Assembly: GCF_014639875.1 (NCBI RefSeq)
Contig: NZ_BMGD01000006.1
Span: 1-64,000 of the forward strand
Origin: Blastomonas aquatica
GTDB taxonomy: Bacteria > Pseudomonadota > Alphaproteobacteria > Sphingomonadales > Sphingomonadaceae
Length of the DNA stretch: 64,000 nt
Reading direction: 5' to 3'
The notes below the pieces were generated by a model. That model was not told where the DNA came from. It worked only from the letters and a program-made list of their open reading frames with translations, and did not search any database. The translations under genes were made by a program, and so were the position numbers. Positions 33,773 through 42,682 of this stretch are shown here, piece by piece; positions within the stretch are counted from its first letter, which is position 1; each line of letters starts with the position of its first letter.

Positions 33773-34687
33773 TTAAGCCAGGGGCCGTGCGAACCGCTCT
33801 CGATGCCGAGCAACGAAATCAGGGCGTGGACGAAGACTTGGGTCGCGTGGCAGACGAATCTGCTGCCCGACTGGCGGGAACAACTGCAGGTATTCTGACG
33901 GAATCTTGTTATGTGAGACCAATAGCCGGAGATTGTCGTCAAAAGTGATAAGATGCCGGTCAAACAGCCAGTGCGCAGTTGCCGATAGTGCCACCCCATT
34001 CTGGACAATGTCTGGCCCGCCATCGGCAACCGACCAAATGTGTGCAGCCTGTGCCTCAGCCTTCCCGCCACCATTGACGATTTTGAGCCCCGTGACGGCG
34101 CAGGTGTTTTCATATGCGCCTAGGACGTGATGTCGAAAATTGGCATCACGGATCTTGCGATTGACGAGCATCTGCTCAACCCGCCGTTCGGCAAAGTGAT
34201 CATCCAGCAGCATTCTGGTTTCAGCGTCGATCCGAAGAGAGTCGAGCTCGAGCCTGATCCGATTGGACGGATCAAGCGTTTCAGTCAGACCAGCATTGAC
34301 GATTGCCACAAAATCGAAGCTGTCGAGTACCCGGACCGACTTGCCACGCATGGTGCGTCCTGCAGCACCTGGGCTCGCCATCTCCCTAAGAAAGCGCTCT
34401 GCAAAGCGGCCATCTTGGGCTCGGTAAGGAACAGGCTGATCGAATTCAAGATAGTCGAGAACCCTGGCGTAGTAGCGGCTTGAGTCACCAGGATCGCGAT
34501 CGATGCGCTCGACAACGGCTGCAGCGATGTACGCCATCCTTCCGCCAGCTATGCGGCTTTCACGATAGACGATCCAGTCGCCAATCAAGTCCCTAGCAAC
34601 CGGAAGGTAACGGCTAGGGAAATGGTAGCGCTCGGTAATCTCGTCATCGTACCGAGAGTTACCGCTGATTTCGAAAACCCCTTTCAT
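33773..34687 (-). CDS. HNH endonuclease domain protein
   Basis: A 304-residue protein with a C-terminal HNH nuclease: CAVTGLKIVNGGGKAEAQAAH, ending in the catalytic His, followed by HWLFDRHLITFDD. The N-terminal two-thirds is a specificity-like domain without motifs I know. Such proteins act as solitary restriction or phage-defence nucleases on mobile islands. The start at 34687 (MKGVFEIS) is preferred because GAGG lies just upstream. No methyltransferase neighbour is seen. Confidence 0.82.
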   Translation of the reverse strand: MKGVFEISGNSRYDDEITERYHFPSRYLPVARDLIGDWIVYRESRIAGGRMAYIAAAVVERIDRDPGDSSRYYARVLDYLEFDQPVPYRAQDGRFAERFLREMASPGAAGRTMRGKSVRVLDSFDFVAIVNAGLTETLDPSNRIRLELDSLRIDAETRMLLDDHFAERRVEQMLVNRKIRDANFRHHVLGAYENTCAVTGLKIVNGGGKAEAQAAHIWSVADGGPDIVQNGVALSATAHWLFDRHLITFDDNLRLLVSHNKIPSEYLQLFPPVGQQIRLPRDPSLRPRPDFVARHRERFARPLA

Positions 34688-35259
34688 AAACCTCGCCTGC
34701 AAGTGAGCCCAATGTAAGGAAAATGCCTGGATAATGAACTGCCGTCTAGGGACAACGGTTCAACCTGCCTTCTTTCGGACTTGAGGCCTTGACCCGACTA
34801 GATGCAATCGTACGGCGCGACTAAAGGGTAATCGATAACTTCTTTCTGCAGTGATATCGATGTTACAGATCAAGAGGCCGTGGCCTCCGCATTTAACCTA
34901 GGACGGCCATTGCCACCGTTTTGCGGCGACCACAGCTGCGATGTAAATGGTAGTATAGGACAAAGTACGCTGAGCAAATTATCGGATTTGCGGGCTTTTG
35001 CTGCACGGGGACCGAGGTGCCTCCTGCCGCAAATTCTGCGGTAACGCCGCAAGAAGCAAAATTGACGCGCGGCGGCACTTAGCAACTCTCGGTCCCAGTC
35101 AACAGCAGATCACATCAACATTATCTAAACTCCAATACGCCAGCCCTGCCCGCGCCAACCCCGGATTTCGTTCGAGCGTTCCGAGATTACAGATCTTAAG
35201 CCGCAAAGCCGTTTGCCCGAAAAAACCGCGAAGCATTACCTCGCAAGTCCCGTAACCCA
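34688..35259. other. intergenic, nothing recognised
   Basis: No gene, RNA or clear promoter seen. 34880-34945 (GGACGGCCATTGCCACC) may be another degenerate intergenic repeat. This stretch abuts the 3' end of the integrase remnant and may contain an old element junction. Confidence 0.4.
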
Positions 35260-35968
35260 TCAGCCAACCGCCCTATTCCTAGCGCTAACCGTCGCAGGAA
35301 TTTGAGCTGGCATATCAGCGCGCATCTCATCCAAATAGTCGCTCCACCACTGGTGCATCACGACCCGCTCATCCCAGTAGCGCCCGCGGTTGTATACGCC
35401 GCGAATGCTGTTGGCATCTGCGTGCGCCAGGGATCGTTCGATGGCATCCGGTGACCACTTGCCGCTCTCGTTGAGCAGGGTAGACGCGGTAGTGCGAAGT
35501 CCGTGCGCGGTCACTTCGCCAACGGCAAAACCCTCCGGCGGAAGCACTGATTGACTGTGTTCTCGCTCAATGGTCGCTTCCACGTATGGAATGCCGGGAA
35601 GACATAGCCATCTGGCCCGGTCAACTCGAACAGCTCATGCAGATATTTCAGCACCTGACGTGACAAGGGAACTTCGTGCGGTCGCCGCATCTTCATGCGC
35701 TCGGCAGGAATCTTCCAGACTGCGCTGTCGAGATCAAATTCGGACCATACCGCCATACGCAACTCACCCGGGCGGGTCATGACATGTGGCGACAGCTGCA
35801 TTGCGAGCCGCGTAATCTTGTGACCACTGTAGCTGTCGATAGCGCGGAGCAGCTCCCCTAGCCGCCTCGGATCACTCTCGCCGCGCCCGGTTGCAACAGC
35901 ATACCGAAAGACACGACCTGCAAAAGATCGAGAGCGTCGTGCAGTCTCATATTTGCCTTGCGCCTCGA
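35260..35968 (-). pseudogene. tyrosine integrase remnant
   Basis: A wrecked copy of the intact integrase at 40925-42148. It lacks the N-terminal 150 or so residues (homology begins at EAQGKYETARRSRSFAG), has an internal deletion of about 60 bp between GRGESDP and LGELL, and a one-base frameshift near 35530 (FRR then VLPLAK instead of MGYAVGEV). The catalytic RTTAS and GVYNRGRYW segments remain in the second frame. It shows that at least two related elements have inserted here. Confidence 0.9.
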
Positions 35969-36031
35969 ACCATGCTGATCGTCAAGCTACTGAAAGGAAA
36001 CAGCTTTCTCCTCATGCCGCCGCATAGGGCG

Positions 36032-36289
36032 TCAGGAAAGCACAAAGAAAAGGGGTGACTGGAAGGATGACTGTGATTGCGCGTTGGCAACTGGGTAGGT
36101 GTCGGCGTCTCCGGCCTCTTCGACATAAGGCAGGTCGTCCTTCCATTTGGCGGACATGTCGTGGTGCCAGAAATCATGGGGAGGGTTCACATGCGAATCG
36201 GCGCAGATGATCTTGTAATCGATCGGCGTGCTAATGTTGGGCGCATCTGCGGCGCGCGGTTCACGGGCGATATCAGCAATGTCGTTCAT
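36032..36289 (-). pseudogene. amidohydrolase, 5' stub
   Basis: The first 60 or so residues match the start of amidohydrolase-2 family proteins (YKIICADSHVNPPHDFW, then VEEAGDADTY). The frame then runs into unrelated serine/phenylalanine-rich sequence and stops. The catalytic barrel is missing. Truncation on this side is adjacent to the integrase remnant, consistent with damage during element turnover. Confidence 0.65.
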
Positions 36290-36447
36290 GGGTCCGCTCC
36301 TAGCCGCGGCGCGACATCGCGATAGAAAAAGGCTTCGGCCTGTTGCGCGCCCGAGGTCAGCCAGGTCGACAGTGTTGAATCGAACACCCCCTTGATGCAG
36401 ATCTGCTCGGGCAGATCTCCGCGATCGCCCTCACAAGCGATGCGCAT
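36286..36447 (-). pseudogene. possible phosphotransferase gene stub
   Basis: A 53-codon leftward frame with a few features of the N-lobe of aminoglycoside phosphotransferase-like proteins: EQICIKGVFD followed by AFFYRDVAPRLG. It stops at TGA overlapping the ATG of the amidohydrolase stub (ATGA), as in an operon. It may be a deletion product or a coincidental open frame. Confidence 0.35.
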
Positions 36448-36520
36448 TCCGATTCAGTGAGAAAGTGCAGTCGATTGAACGGATCATTCGGTTAGTACAA
36501 TCCTCGAGGTTCAGCACAAA

Positions 36521-36599
36521 AACCTAATTATCGCTCGACACAATAACCTAAAAATGGCACATCATAAAAACCTAAAACCCGCGCAACACGAAAACCTAA
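36521..36599 (+). repeat. four AACCTAA operator-like repeats, 24-bp period
   Basis: AACCTAA occurs at 36521, 36545, 36569 and 36593, exactly 24 bp apart, usually preceded by an ACA and A-rich bases. The array ends 28 bp before the Fic gene start. Regular spacing on one face of the helix suggests cooperative binding, most likely by the Fic protein's own AbiEi-like winged helix. Confidence 0.7.
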
Positions 36600-36626
36600 T
36601 GGATGCGCATCTTCTAGGCGACCGTG

Positions 36627-38198
36627 ATGGCTACTCCCCAACAAAAGCTCGCGGACGCGCTCGACATGCTCCGCACAATCCAGGACCGCAACCGCGTCGC
36701 CATTCGCAGTGACGATCTCAGCCGATCCCAGCGCGAGCTGCTCATGAAGCACGGCTTCCTGCAAGAAGTCATGAAGGGCTGGTATATTCCCGCACGGCCT
36801 GATGCAGGCGCTGGCGAAAGCACGGCGTGGTATACCTCATATTGGGGCTTCTGCAGCGCCTATCTGAACGAGCGCTTCGGCACAGAATGGTCCCTCTCTC
36901 CCGAACTCTCGATTGCCCTTCAAACGGGGAATCGCACGGTTCCAAAGCAGCTCCTCGTGCGTACGCCGAAAGGCGGCAACAAGCCGACGTCACTGCCCTT
37001 GGACACCTCCTTGTTCGACGTCCGGGCGGCAATACCGGCACCCGAAGATATCGAGGTGCAGGACGGATTGCGCCTTTTCTCGATCCCCGCTGCCCTCATC
37101 GCGAGTGCACCCGGCCTCTACGAAAACAATGCGATCGACATTCGCGCTGCGTTGGCAACAGTGCGAGACGCGTCCGAGCTGTTGGGACGGTTGCTCAAAG
37201 GAGGACACAGTGCGATCGCCGGTCGTCTGGCGGGTGCCTTTCGCAACATCGGGCGCGAGCGCATCGCCGACGACATTCTGAAAGCGATGCGCTCGGCAGG
37301 CTTTACCGTTCGCGAGCAGGATCCGTTTGGGACAAAGCTTGAGACCCTCCTTCCAGCGCGTGAACGCTCCCCCTATGCGGGCCGCATCCGCCTGATGTGG
37401 CAAGAGATGCGTGGAGCAGTCCTCGAGCGATTTCCACCGCCGCCAGGTCCGCCCGCCGACACAGAGGCCTATTTCAAGCGCGTGCAGGACAGCTACGTCA
37501 CCGACGCCTATCATTCTCTCTCGATCGAGGGCTATCGCGTCAGCCCGGAACTGATCGAGCGCGTTCGCAGCGGCACGTGGAATCCGGAAGTCTACGAGCA
37601 GGACCGCGAATACAGGGACGGATTAGCTGCTCGCGGCTACTGGCTTGCCCATCAAGCTGTTCTCAACAGCCTGAATCGCGTCCTTGCCGGTGAAAACCCC
37701 GGCCTCGTCGCTGACGAGGAGCATGGCGACTGGTATCGCGAGATGTTCACGCCAAGTGTCACTGCCGGACTGATTGGCGCGAGCGATCTTGCCGGATACC
37801 GCAACGGTCAGGTCTATCTGCGCGGCTCGATGCATGTACCGCTCAACTGCGATGCTGTCCGCGACGCAATGCCAGTGTTCTTCGAATTGCTGAGCGAAGA
37901 ACCCGAGCCTGCCGTTCGCGTCGTCCTGGGTCATTTCATTTTCGTCTACATCCATCCCTATATGGACGGGAATGGAAGGACTGGCCGCTTCCTGATGAAT
38001 GTCATGCTCGCGGCTGGCGGTTATCCGTGGACGGTCGTGCCCGTCGAGCAGCGCGTCGGCTATATGGCTGCGCTGGAGGAAGCCAGCGGCCGGCATGACA
38101 TTCGCCCCTTCACCGAGTTCCTGGCGCGATTACTGGACCGCGAAATGAGGGGGGAGACAGTCGCTCGGCTCCCAGATGAGATTGCCGGGCCTCTTTGA
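36627..38198 (+). CDS. Fic family protein with AbiEi-like N-terminal domain
   Basis: A 523-residue fusion. The first about 55 residues (RNRVAIRSDDLSRSQRELLM, then GFLQEVMKGWYI) resemble the winged helix of AbiEi antitoxins. The C-terminal half is a Fic domain with HPYMDGNGRTGR (HPFx(D/E)GNGRxxR type) at about residue 443, competent for AMP or other NMP transfer to target proteins. I see no (S/T)xxxE(G/N) inhibitory motif with certainty. The start is ATG 36627 (GTG at 36624 possible). Self-regulation through the upstream repeats is inferred. Confidence 0.85.
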   Translation: MATPQQKLADALDMLRTIQDRNRVAIRSDDLSRSQRELLMKHGFLQEVMKGWYIPARPDAGAGESTAWYTSYWGFCSAYLNERFGTEWSLSPELSIALQTGNRTVPKQLLVRTPKGGNKPTSLPLDTSLFDVRAAIPAPEDIEVQDGLRLFSIPAALIASAPGLYENNAIDIRAALATVRDASELLGRLLKGGHSAIAGRLAGAFRNIGRERIADDILKAMRSAGFTVREQDPFGTKLETLLPARERSPYAGRIRLMWQEMRGAVLERFPPPPGPPADTEAYFKRVQDSYVTDAYHSLSIEGYRVSPELIERVRSGTWNPEVYEQDREYRDGLAARGYWLAHQAVLNSLNRVLAGENPGLVADEEHGDWYREMFTPSVTAGLIGASDLAGYRNGQVYLRGSMHVPLNCDAVRDAMPVFFELLSEEPEPAVRVVLGHFIFVYIHPYMDGNGRTGRFLMNVMLAAGGYPWTVVPVEQRVGYMAALEEASGRHDIRPFTEFLARLLDREMRGETVARLPDEIAGPL

Positions 38199-38468
38199 CG
38201 CCAACCGGGAGTTTCGGTGGCTCGAACAGCGTCGCGATCTATCGCACCCGCGCGAGCTAACCTGCGGCCGCCTCCGACCGGCTTTGAAAAATATGCCATA
38301 AGTACACCATGAGCGTATCCCGATCGGAAAAATCGAGGCCGCTACTCGACACGTGGGACCTGCACAGCGTCGCGACCACCGCCTATCTCGAGACTAAGGA
38401 AACAACGCCTCGGGATCTTCAGAATTACACCTCATCGCGCTGGCTGATGTCGCTCGGCCGTGGCGCCT
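38199..38468. other. intergenic, no gene recognised
   Basis: A rightward frame starting MSVSRSEKSRPLLDTWD at 38309 is open into the next features but lacks a ribosome binding site and resembles no family I know. Treated as non-coding. Confidence 0.4.
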
Positions 38469-38615
38469 TCAGAACTCCCAATGGAGACGGTGACCCGGCA
38501 AGGTGCGCTGTACATCGTACTCGAACGGTACCTGCAGCACAGCCTCATATCGCTGCCAACCTGACGCCGCAGCCGACGGACACAGGAACGATCCTGGCGC
38601 TTCTCGCAGAATCAC
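38469..38615 (-). pseudogene. truncated paralogue of the 2553-2888 ORF
   Basis: A 48-residue leftward frame, GTG start, with GTAGGAAAG directly upstream. RYEAVLQVPFEYD aligns with DIEAVLQVPFDDD of the copy at 2.8 kb, including the upstream sequence and position relative to the LexA box. Homology ends after about 35 residues and the frame stops at RLHWEF, so most of the gene has been lost. Confidence 0.5.
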
Positions 38616-38628
38616 CTTTCCTACATGA

Positions 38629-38643
38629 GAACATTTGTGGAAC
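38629..38643 (+). promoter_or_regulatory. LexA (SOS) box, second copy
   Basis: GAACATTTGTGGAAC is a perfect GAAC-N7-GAAC repeat, 25 bp upstream of the small membrane-protein gene and adjacent to the divergent truncated ORF. Same layout as 2913-2927. Confidence 0.7.
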
Positions 38644-38668
38644 ATTGGCGGCTGTGAAGGAGTTTGCA

Positions 38669-38809
38669 ATGATCATCATCGATGGATCGTTTCTACTGGG
38701 TATCGCGGCTGTGCTTTCAAGCTTGGGCACTTTCTGGCGCGTCGTCCGCAATCACTCCACCCCGACCTGCCAGCGGTGCGGTGAGTGTCCGAAATCATGC
38801 TGCAAATGA
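38669..38809 (+). CDS. small membrane protein, SOS-linked paralogue
   Basis: A 46-residue protein, MIIIDGSFLLGIAAVLSSLG, then WRVVR and a Cys-rich tail with five cysteines (CQRCGECPKSCC). GAAGGAGT lies upstream. It is the paralogue of 2953-3123; the conserved membrane segment and the diverged tails suggest real selection on a short peptide. Function unknown. Confidence 0.65.
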   Translation: MIIIDGSFLLGIAAVLSSLGTFWRVVRNHSTPTCQRCGECPKSCCK

Positions 38810-38895
38810 AAAAGCTGTTCAGAGGGTCGAGGGAGGATTCCGGGAGAATTCGAGAGGCAAGAGGACGATATGGAGCGATATATAGTGCTAAGAGA

Positions 38896-40698
38896 CTATG
38901 GCCCCTCCGGGGCCTGATCGCCGGCTGGCCACATACCGCGTCCATAGAGATTGCGAGGATTGACGGGCCGCCGGGGCTCCGGAAATCCGAACATCCGACG
39001 TTGCACCGCCCAATCCAGCGGAATATGTGCCGAAGCCAACGTCGAACGGTCCAGTTTTTCGGGCTGAGTGCCGTCGGCAATGGCCGCCAGCATATCGGGT
39101 GCCAGGTAGTTCAGGCGGACAAGACGCGAAAAATACCCCGGAGAACGACCAAAGCCTTTTGCCAAGCCATTGAGATCGAGTTCGCGGTTCCGTTCCATGA
39201 ATTGCAGCGCTGCGCGCGCGTTGCGCAGCAAGAGGACAAGTTGCTTGTTGGGCTTGCGCCTTCTGGAAGGCTCACACGGCAGCACCGTGAACACAGGCCA
39301 CCGTTCAGCAGCAATGACGCTCACCGGGACCTTGATGGCATGGCGCGCCTTGCTTGTCGGCCAGTCTGCGGGGCGACCGACAAATGCTCCCTGCCCTTCC
39401 CATTCCAGAAAACGCACGAGCTCGATCAGACGAAAATGGAGGGTGACAGCATCTGGTGAAACCTCGACGCTTTCCAGCAAAGCCGAAAACAGCGAGGGCA
39501 TCTGCTCGCCTGGCAAGCCGGAAAGCCGCTGAGAGGCCCGCCTGCCGGTCTGGACCAGTTGCTGGAGTTCGCTACCGAACAGCCCATGCGCCACAAGCGC
39601 AGAACGAAGCTCGGCGCGATCCGCCAGAAACGAATGAACGCTTGCCAGAACCACCGCGTCAAGCCGGTCAGCCCGTGTTCTGTAGGCACGGCGATACTCG
39701 GCCTGCGACCATTGGGCGTTGCTCGAAACATAGAAGTGGTAGGGCGTGCCGTTCAGCCAGTTGGCATCGATCAGCATATGGCGGCCGAGGTCATCCCACA
39801 ACAGGCCTGCGAGAAAATGGTTCGTGCCCGAGGGACCTGGCCCCTTGCGTCTGCGCTTCTCGACGAGCACGCAGGCTGCGTCCCATGTGCCGCGATCAAT
39901 GATCGGCGCATGGCGGCCCGGCCAGGTCCGTTCATGGCCCCTGATTTCACCGACATAGATCGGATTTCGCAGGATGTTGTAGACTGTGCCCGGGCTCAAG
40001 GGCCTTCCACCTCTGAAAGAGCCGTTCCGCATGCTTTTGATCGAACTGCAAAATCCGGCTTCCCGGACCGCGCTCATGGCGGCAGTGAATGTGCCTTGGC
40101 GCAGAAACGCCTCGTAGATGAACAGTACGATTGCCGCTTCCGCCTCGACAACCGCCAGCTCTCCATTGCGGTACTCGTACCCGAAAGGCGCAAGTCCCCC
40201 ATGAATGCGCCCATGCCGCTTGCGGGTACGGATGCTGTCTCGCACCCGCTCGGCGATGAGTTCGCGCTCGAACTGGGAAAAGGTCAGCAAGACGTTGAGG
40301 ATCATCCGTCCCATGCTGTCAGACGTATCGAACGCCTGTGAAACGGATACCAGACCTACCCCGTGCCGGTCGAAGATCTCGATCAACCGGACAAAGTCCG
40401 CAAGGCTCCGCGTCAGTCTGTCGATCTTGTAGACGACAACCGTATCTATCTCGCCCGCCTCGATGTCGTGCATGAGCGCGGCGAGAGCGGGCCGGTCGAT
40501 TCCGCTCCCTGAATGCCCGCCATCGTCATAGCGCTTCGGCAACACCATCCAGCCTCGATATCGCTGGCTCGAGATATAGGCAGAACATATCTCGTGCTGC
40601 GTTGTCAGCGAATTGACCTCCTGTTCAAGGCGGCTGCTCGTGCTTTTGCGTGTGTAGATGCCGCAGCGCCGTGGCGCGACGATAACGGGCTCCGACAT
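38896..40698 (-). CDS. large serine recombinase
   Basis: A 600-residue site-specific recombinase. The resolvase domain starts GIYTRKST, with catalytic Ser19 (YTRKS), and continues DGGHSGSGIDRPAL and YKIDRLTRS. The Recombinase domain and a zinc-ribbon-like region follow (NHFLAGLLW), and the C-terminus is long. AAAGGAG precedes the ATG at 40698. Large serine recombinases integrate and excise phages and islands; this is a second integration system beside the tyrosine integrase. GGCCCC-TCC-GGGGCC at 38900-38914 overlaps the stop. Confidence 0.92.
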   Translation of the reverse strand: MSEPVIVAPRRCGIYTRKSTSSRLEQEVNSLTTQHEICSAYISSQRYRGWMVLPKRYDDGGHSGSGIDRPALAALMHDIEAGEIDTVVVYKIDRLTRSLADFVRLIEIFDRHGVGLVSVSQAFDTSDSMGRMILNVLLTFSQFERELIAERVRDSIRTRKRHGRIHGGLAPFGYEYRNGELAVVEAEAAIVLFIYEAFLRQGTFTAAMSAVREAGFCSSIKSMRNGSFRGGRPLSPGTVYNILRNPIYVGEIRGHERTWPGRHAPIIDRGTWDAACVLVEKRRRKGPGPSGTNHFLAGLLWDDLGRHMLIDANWLNGTPYHFYVSSNAQWSQAEYRRAYRTRADRLDAVVLASVHSFLADRAELRSALVAHGLFGSELQQLVQTGRRASQRLSGLPGEQMPSLFSALLESVEVSPDAVTLHFRLIELVRFLEWEGQGAFVGRPADWPTSKARHAIKVPVSVIAAERWPVFTVLPCEPSRRRKPNKQLVLLLRNARAALQFMERNRELDLNGLAKGFGRSPGYFSRLVRLNYLAPDMLAAIADGTQPEKLDRSTLASAHIPLDWAVQRRMFGFPEPRRPVNPRNLYGRGMWPAGDQAPEGP

Positions 40699-40924
40699 TG
40701 CGATGCTCCTTTGCATAAGCCGCTACAGTGAGTGCCTTCGCGCCACTTGAGCAGACTGGTGTGGACACAAGAGCTGCACCTGCAGCCTGACGGGCTTGGA
40801 CACTCGTCACATTCGTTGTGCGTCGTGGGCCTTGGCAAGAGACTGCGGTGAAATGGTCGCTCACACCATCGGAGGGATTTATGCAGCGCCGACTTGATGA
40901 AGCTAAACGGCGGAACGAGGCAGG

Positions 40925-42148
40925 TCAGGGGCGCGCTCGGGCTTTTGCCGTGCGCTCAACCGGTACGCGCTCTCGCAACTCGTCAAGATAGTCACTCCAC
41001 CACTGGTGCATTGCGACCCGCTCATCCCAATAACGCCCGCGGTTATACACGCCGCGAATGCTGTTGGCATCCGCGTGCGCCAGGGATCGCTCGATGGCAT
41101 CCGGTGACCACCTGCCGCTCTCGTTGAGCAGGGTGGACGCAGTAGTGCGAAGCCCGTGCGCGGTCACTTCGCCAACGGCATAGCCCATCCGGCGGAAGCA
41201 CTGATTGACTGTGTTCTCGCTCAATGGTCGCTTCCAAGTATGGAATGCCGGAAAGACATAGCCATCGGGGCCAGTGAGCTCGAAAAGCTCACGAAAATAC
41301 GCAACAACCTGACGCGAAAGGGGGACTTCATGAGGACGGCGCATCTTCATGCGCTCGGCGGGGATCTTCCAGACTGCATTTTCGAGATCGATTTCTGGCC
41401 ATACCGCCATGCGCAGTTCACCGGGACGGGTCATGACATGTGGCGACAGCTGCATTGCGAGCCGCGTGATCCTGTGACCGGTGTAGCTATCGATCGAGCG
41501 AAGCAACTCCCCCAGTTGCCCGGGCTCAAGGATCGCGGCGTGATGCTTTGTTTTGGGAACGATCAGCGCACCGCGCAGGATTGAGCTCGGGTCGCTTTCG
41601 CCACGACCTGTCGCAACAGCGTACCGAAAAACACGACCGGCAAATGATCGGCAGCGCCGAGCAGTTTCATGCTTGCCCTGGGCCTCGACGCGCTTCAGCG
41701 CCGCTAACAAGTCGACAGGCTTGATGTCCGTTACCGGAAACGTCCAGATCGGCTTGAGCTGTTCAAGCAGCCAGTTGGCTTTTTGCGTTGTTGCGTCCGA
41801 CTGGCCTTCAGCGACCCTTTTGTCGATATATTCTCTGGCAATCTCGCCGAAACTGTTCGCAGCGCTAAACGCTGCCACCAGCTTTTCGCGCCTCCGCTCT
41901 TGAAGCGGATCTGAACCGGCTTCCAGTTTGTTTCGTGCGTCGTCGCGGCGCTGGCGAGCCTCAGCGAGCCCCACGTCAGGGTAGCGGCCAAGTGCCAACC
42001 GCTTCTGCTTGCCCATGTAGCGGTATTTGTAGCGCCATAGTTTCGACCCGTTCGGATGGACCTCCAGATACAAACCGCGCTCGTCCGTAATCTGGGTAAC
42101 CTTGGCGGCCGGACGGGCGTGCCGGATTTGAAGCTCTTTCAATGCCAC
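40925..42148 (-). CDS. int: tyrosine recombinase/integrase (P4 type)
   Basis: A 407-residue integrase with an N-terminal DUF4102-type arm-binding domain (LYLEVHPNGSKLWRYKYRYM), a core-binding domain and a catalytic domain with TRPGELRMAVW, HGLRTTAST and GVYNRGRYW (nucleophile Tyr). It reads away from tRNA-Leu, 220 bp to the right, the usual arrangement for an element that uses the tRNA 3' end as attB. The element would therefore extend leftward from 42.4 kb. Confidence 0.94.
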   Translation of the reverse strand: MALKELQIRHARPAAKVTQITDERGLYLEVHPNGSKLWRYKYRYMGKQKRLALGRYPDVGLAEARQRRDDARNKLEAGSDPLQERRREKLVAAFSAANSFGEIAREYIDKRVAEGQSDATTQKANWLLEQLKPIWTFPVTDIKPVDLLAALKRVEAQGKHETARRCRSFAGRVFRYAVATGRGESDPSSILRGALIVPKTKHHAAILEPGQLGELLRSIDSYTGHRITRLAMQLSPHVMTRPGELRMAVWPEIDLENAVWKIPAERMKMRRPHEVPLSRQVVAYFRELFELTGPDGYVFPAFHTWKRPLSENTVNQCFRRMGYAVGEVTAHGLRTTASTLLNESGRWSPDAIERSLAHADANSIRGVYNRGRYWDERVAMHQWWSDYLDELRERVPVERTAKARARP

Positions 42149-42367
42149 GTGCGAATCTCCTCAACAGGTCCGGCTACGGACTAGCGAGGGCATTTCGGGG
42201 TCATGGGGCCATCAACATTTTGCCTGGGGCCATATTGCCCAAACAATGGCACCTCATGGCACCGGATTGCCTGATATCGCCTGGCACGTTCCGGGATCGG
42301 TGAGGCTTAAAAATGGCAGATTTCCGCCGGTTTGTCGATCCTGGTGGGATGCCCTGACACGGAAAAA

Positions 42368-42454
42368 TGGTGCCCAGAAGAGGACTCGAACCTCCACGCC
42401 CTTGCGAGCGCCAGCACCTGAAGCTGGTGCGTCTACCAATTCCGCCATCTGGGC
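42368..42454 (-). tRNA. tRNA-Leu (CAG)
   Basis: An 87-nt class II tRNA with encoded CCA. The acceptor GCCCAGA pairs with TCTGGGC. The anticodon stem is CCAGC/GCTGG with loop TTCAGGT, anticodon CAG. A long variable arm and the T-loop TTCGAGT are present. It is the probable attachment site for the neighbouring integrase. Confidence 0.93.
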
Positions 42455-42682
42455 ACGGGGTAGGAGGGGGCCACTAGCCGCTGTATTTGTGCCCGTCAAC
42501 TGCCTGCGAACCGATCAATCAAAAGAATTTGCGCACGGCCCCGGTCGCGGGCTGATACATTAGCACAATTGCGCCGTTGCCTCTGGCGATCGGCTGATGC
42601 AAAGGCATCGGCGGACGCTTGTTCGTGGACGCCCGATGCGGGCGGAGCGGCGGACAGGTAAGCAAAATTACGGGACAGACAC

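Noticed and set aside
42368..42454. A second copy of the tRNA-Leu 3' end marking the left element boundary
   Set aside because: I read for a matching repeat near the integrase remnant and at the left of the window and did not see one; the boundary may lie outside, and a proper search was not possible.
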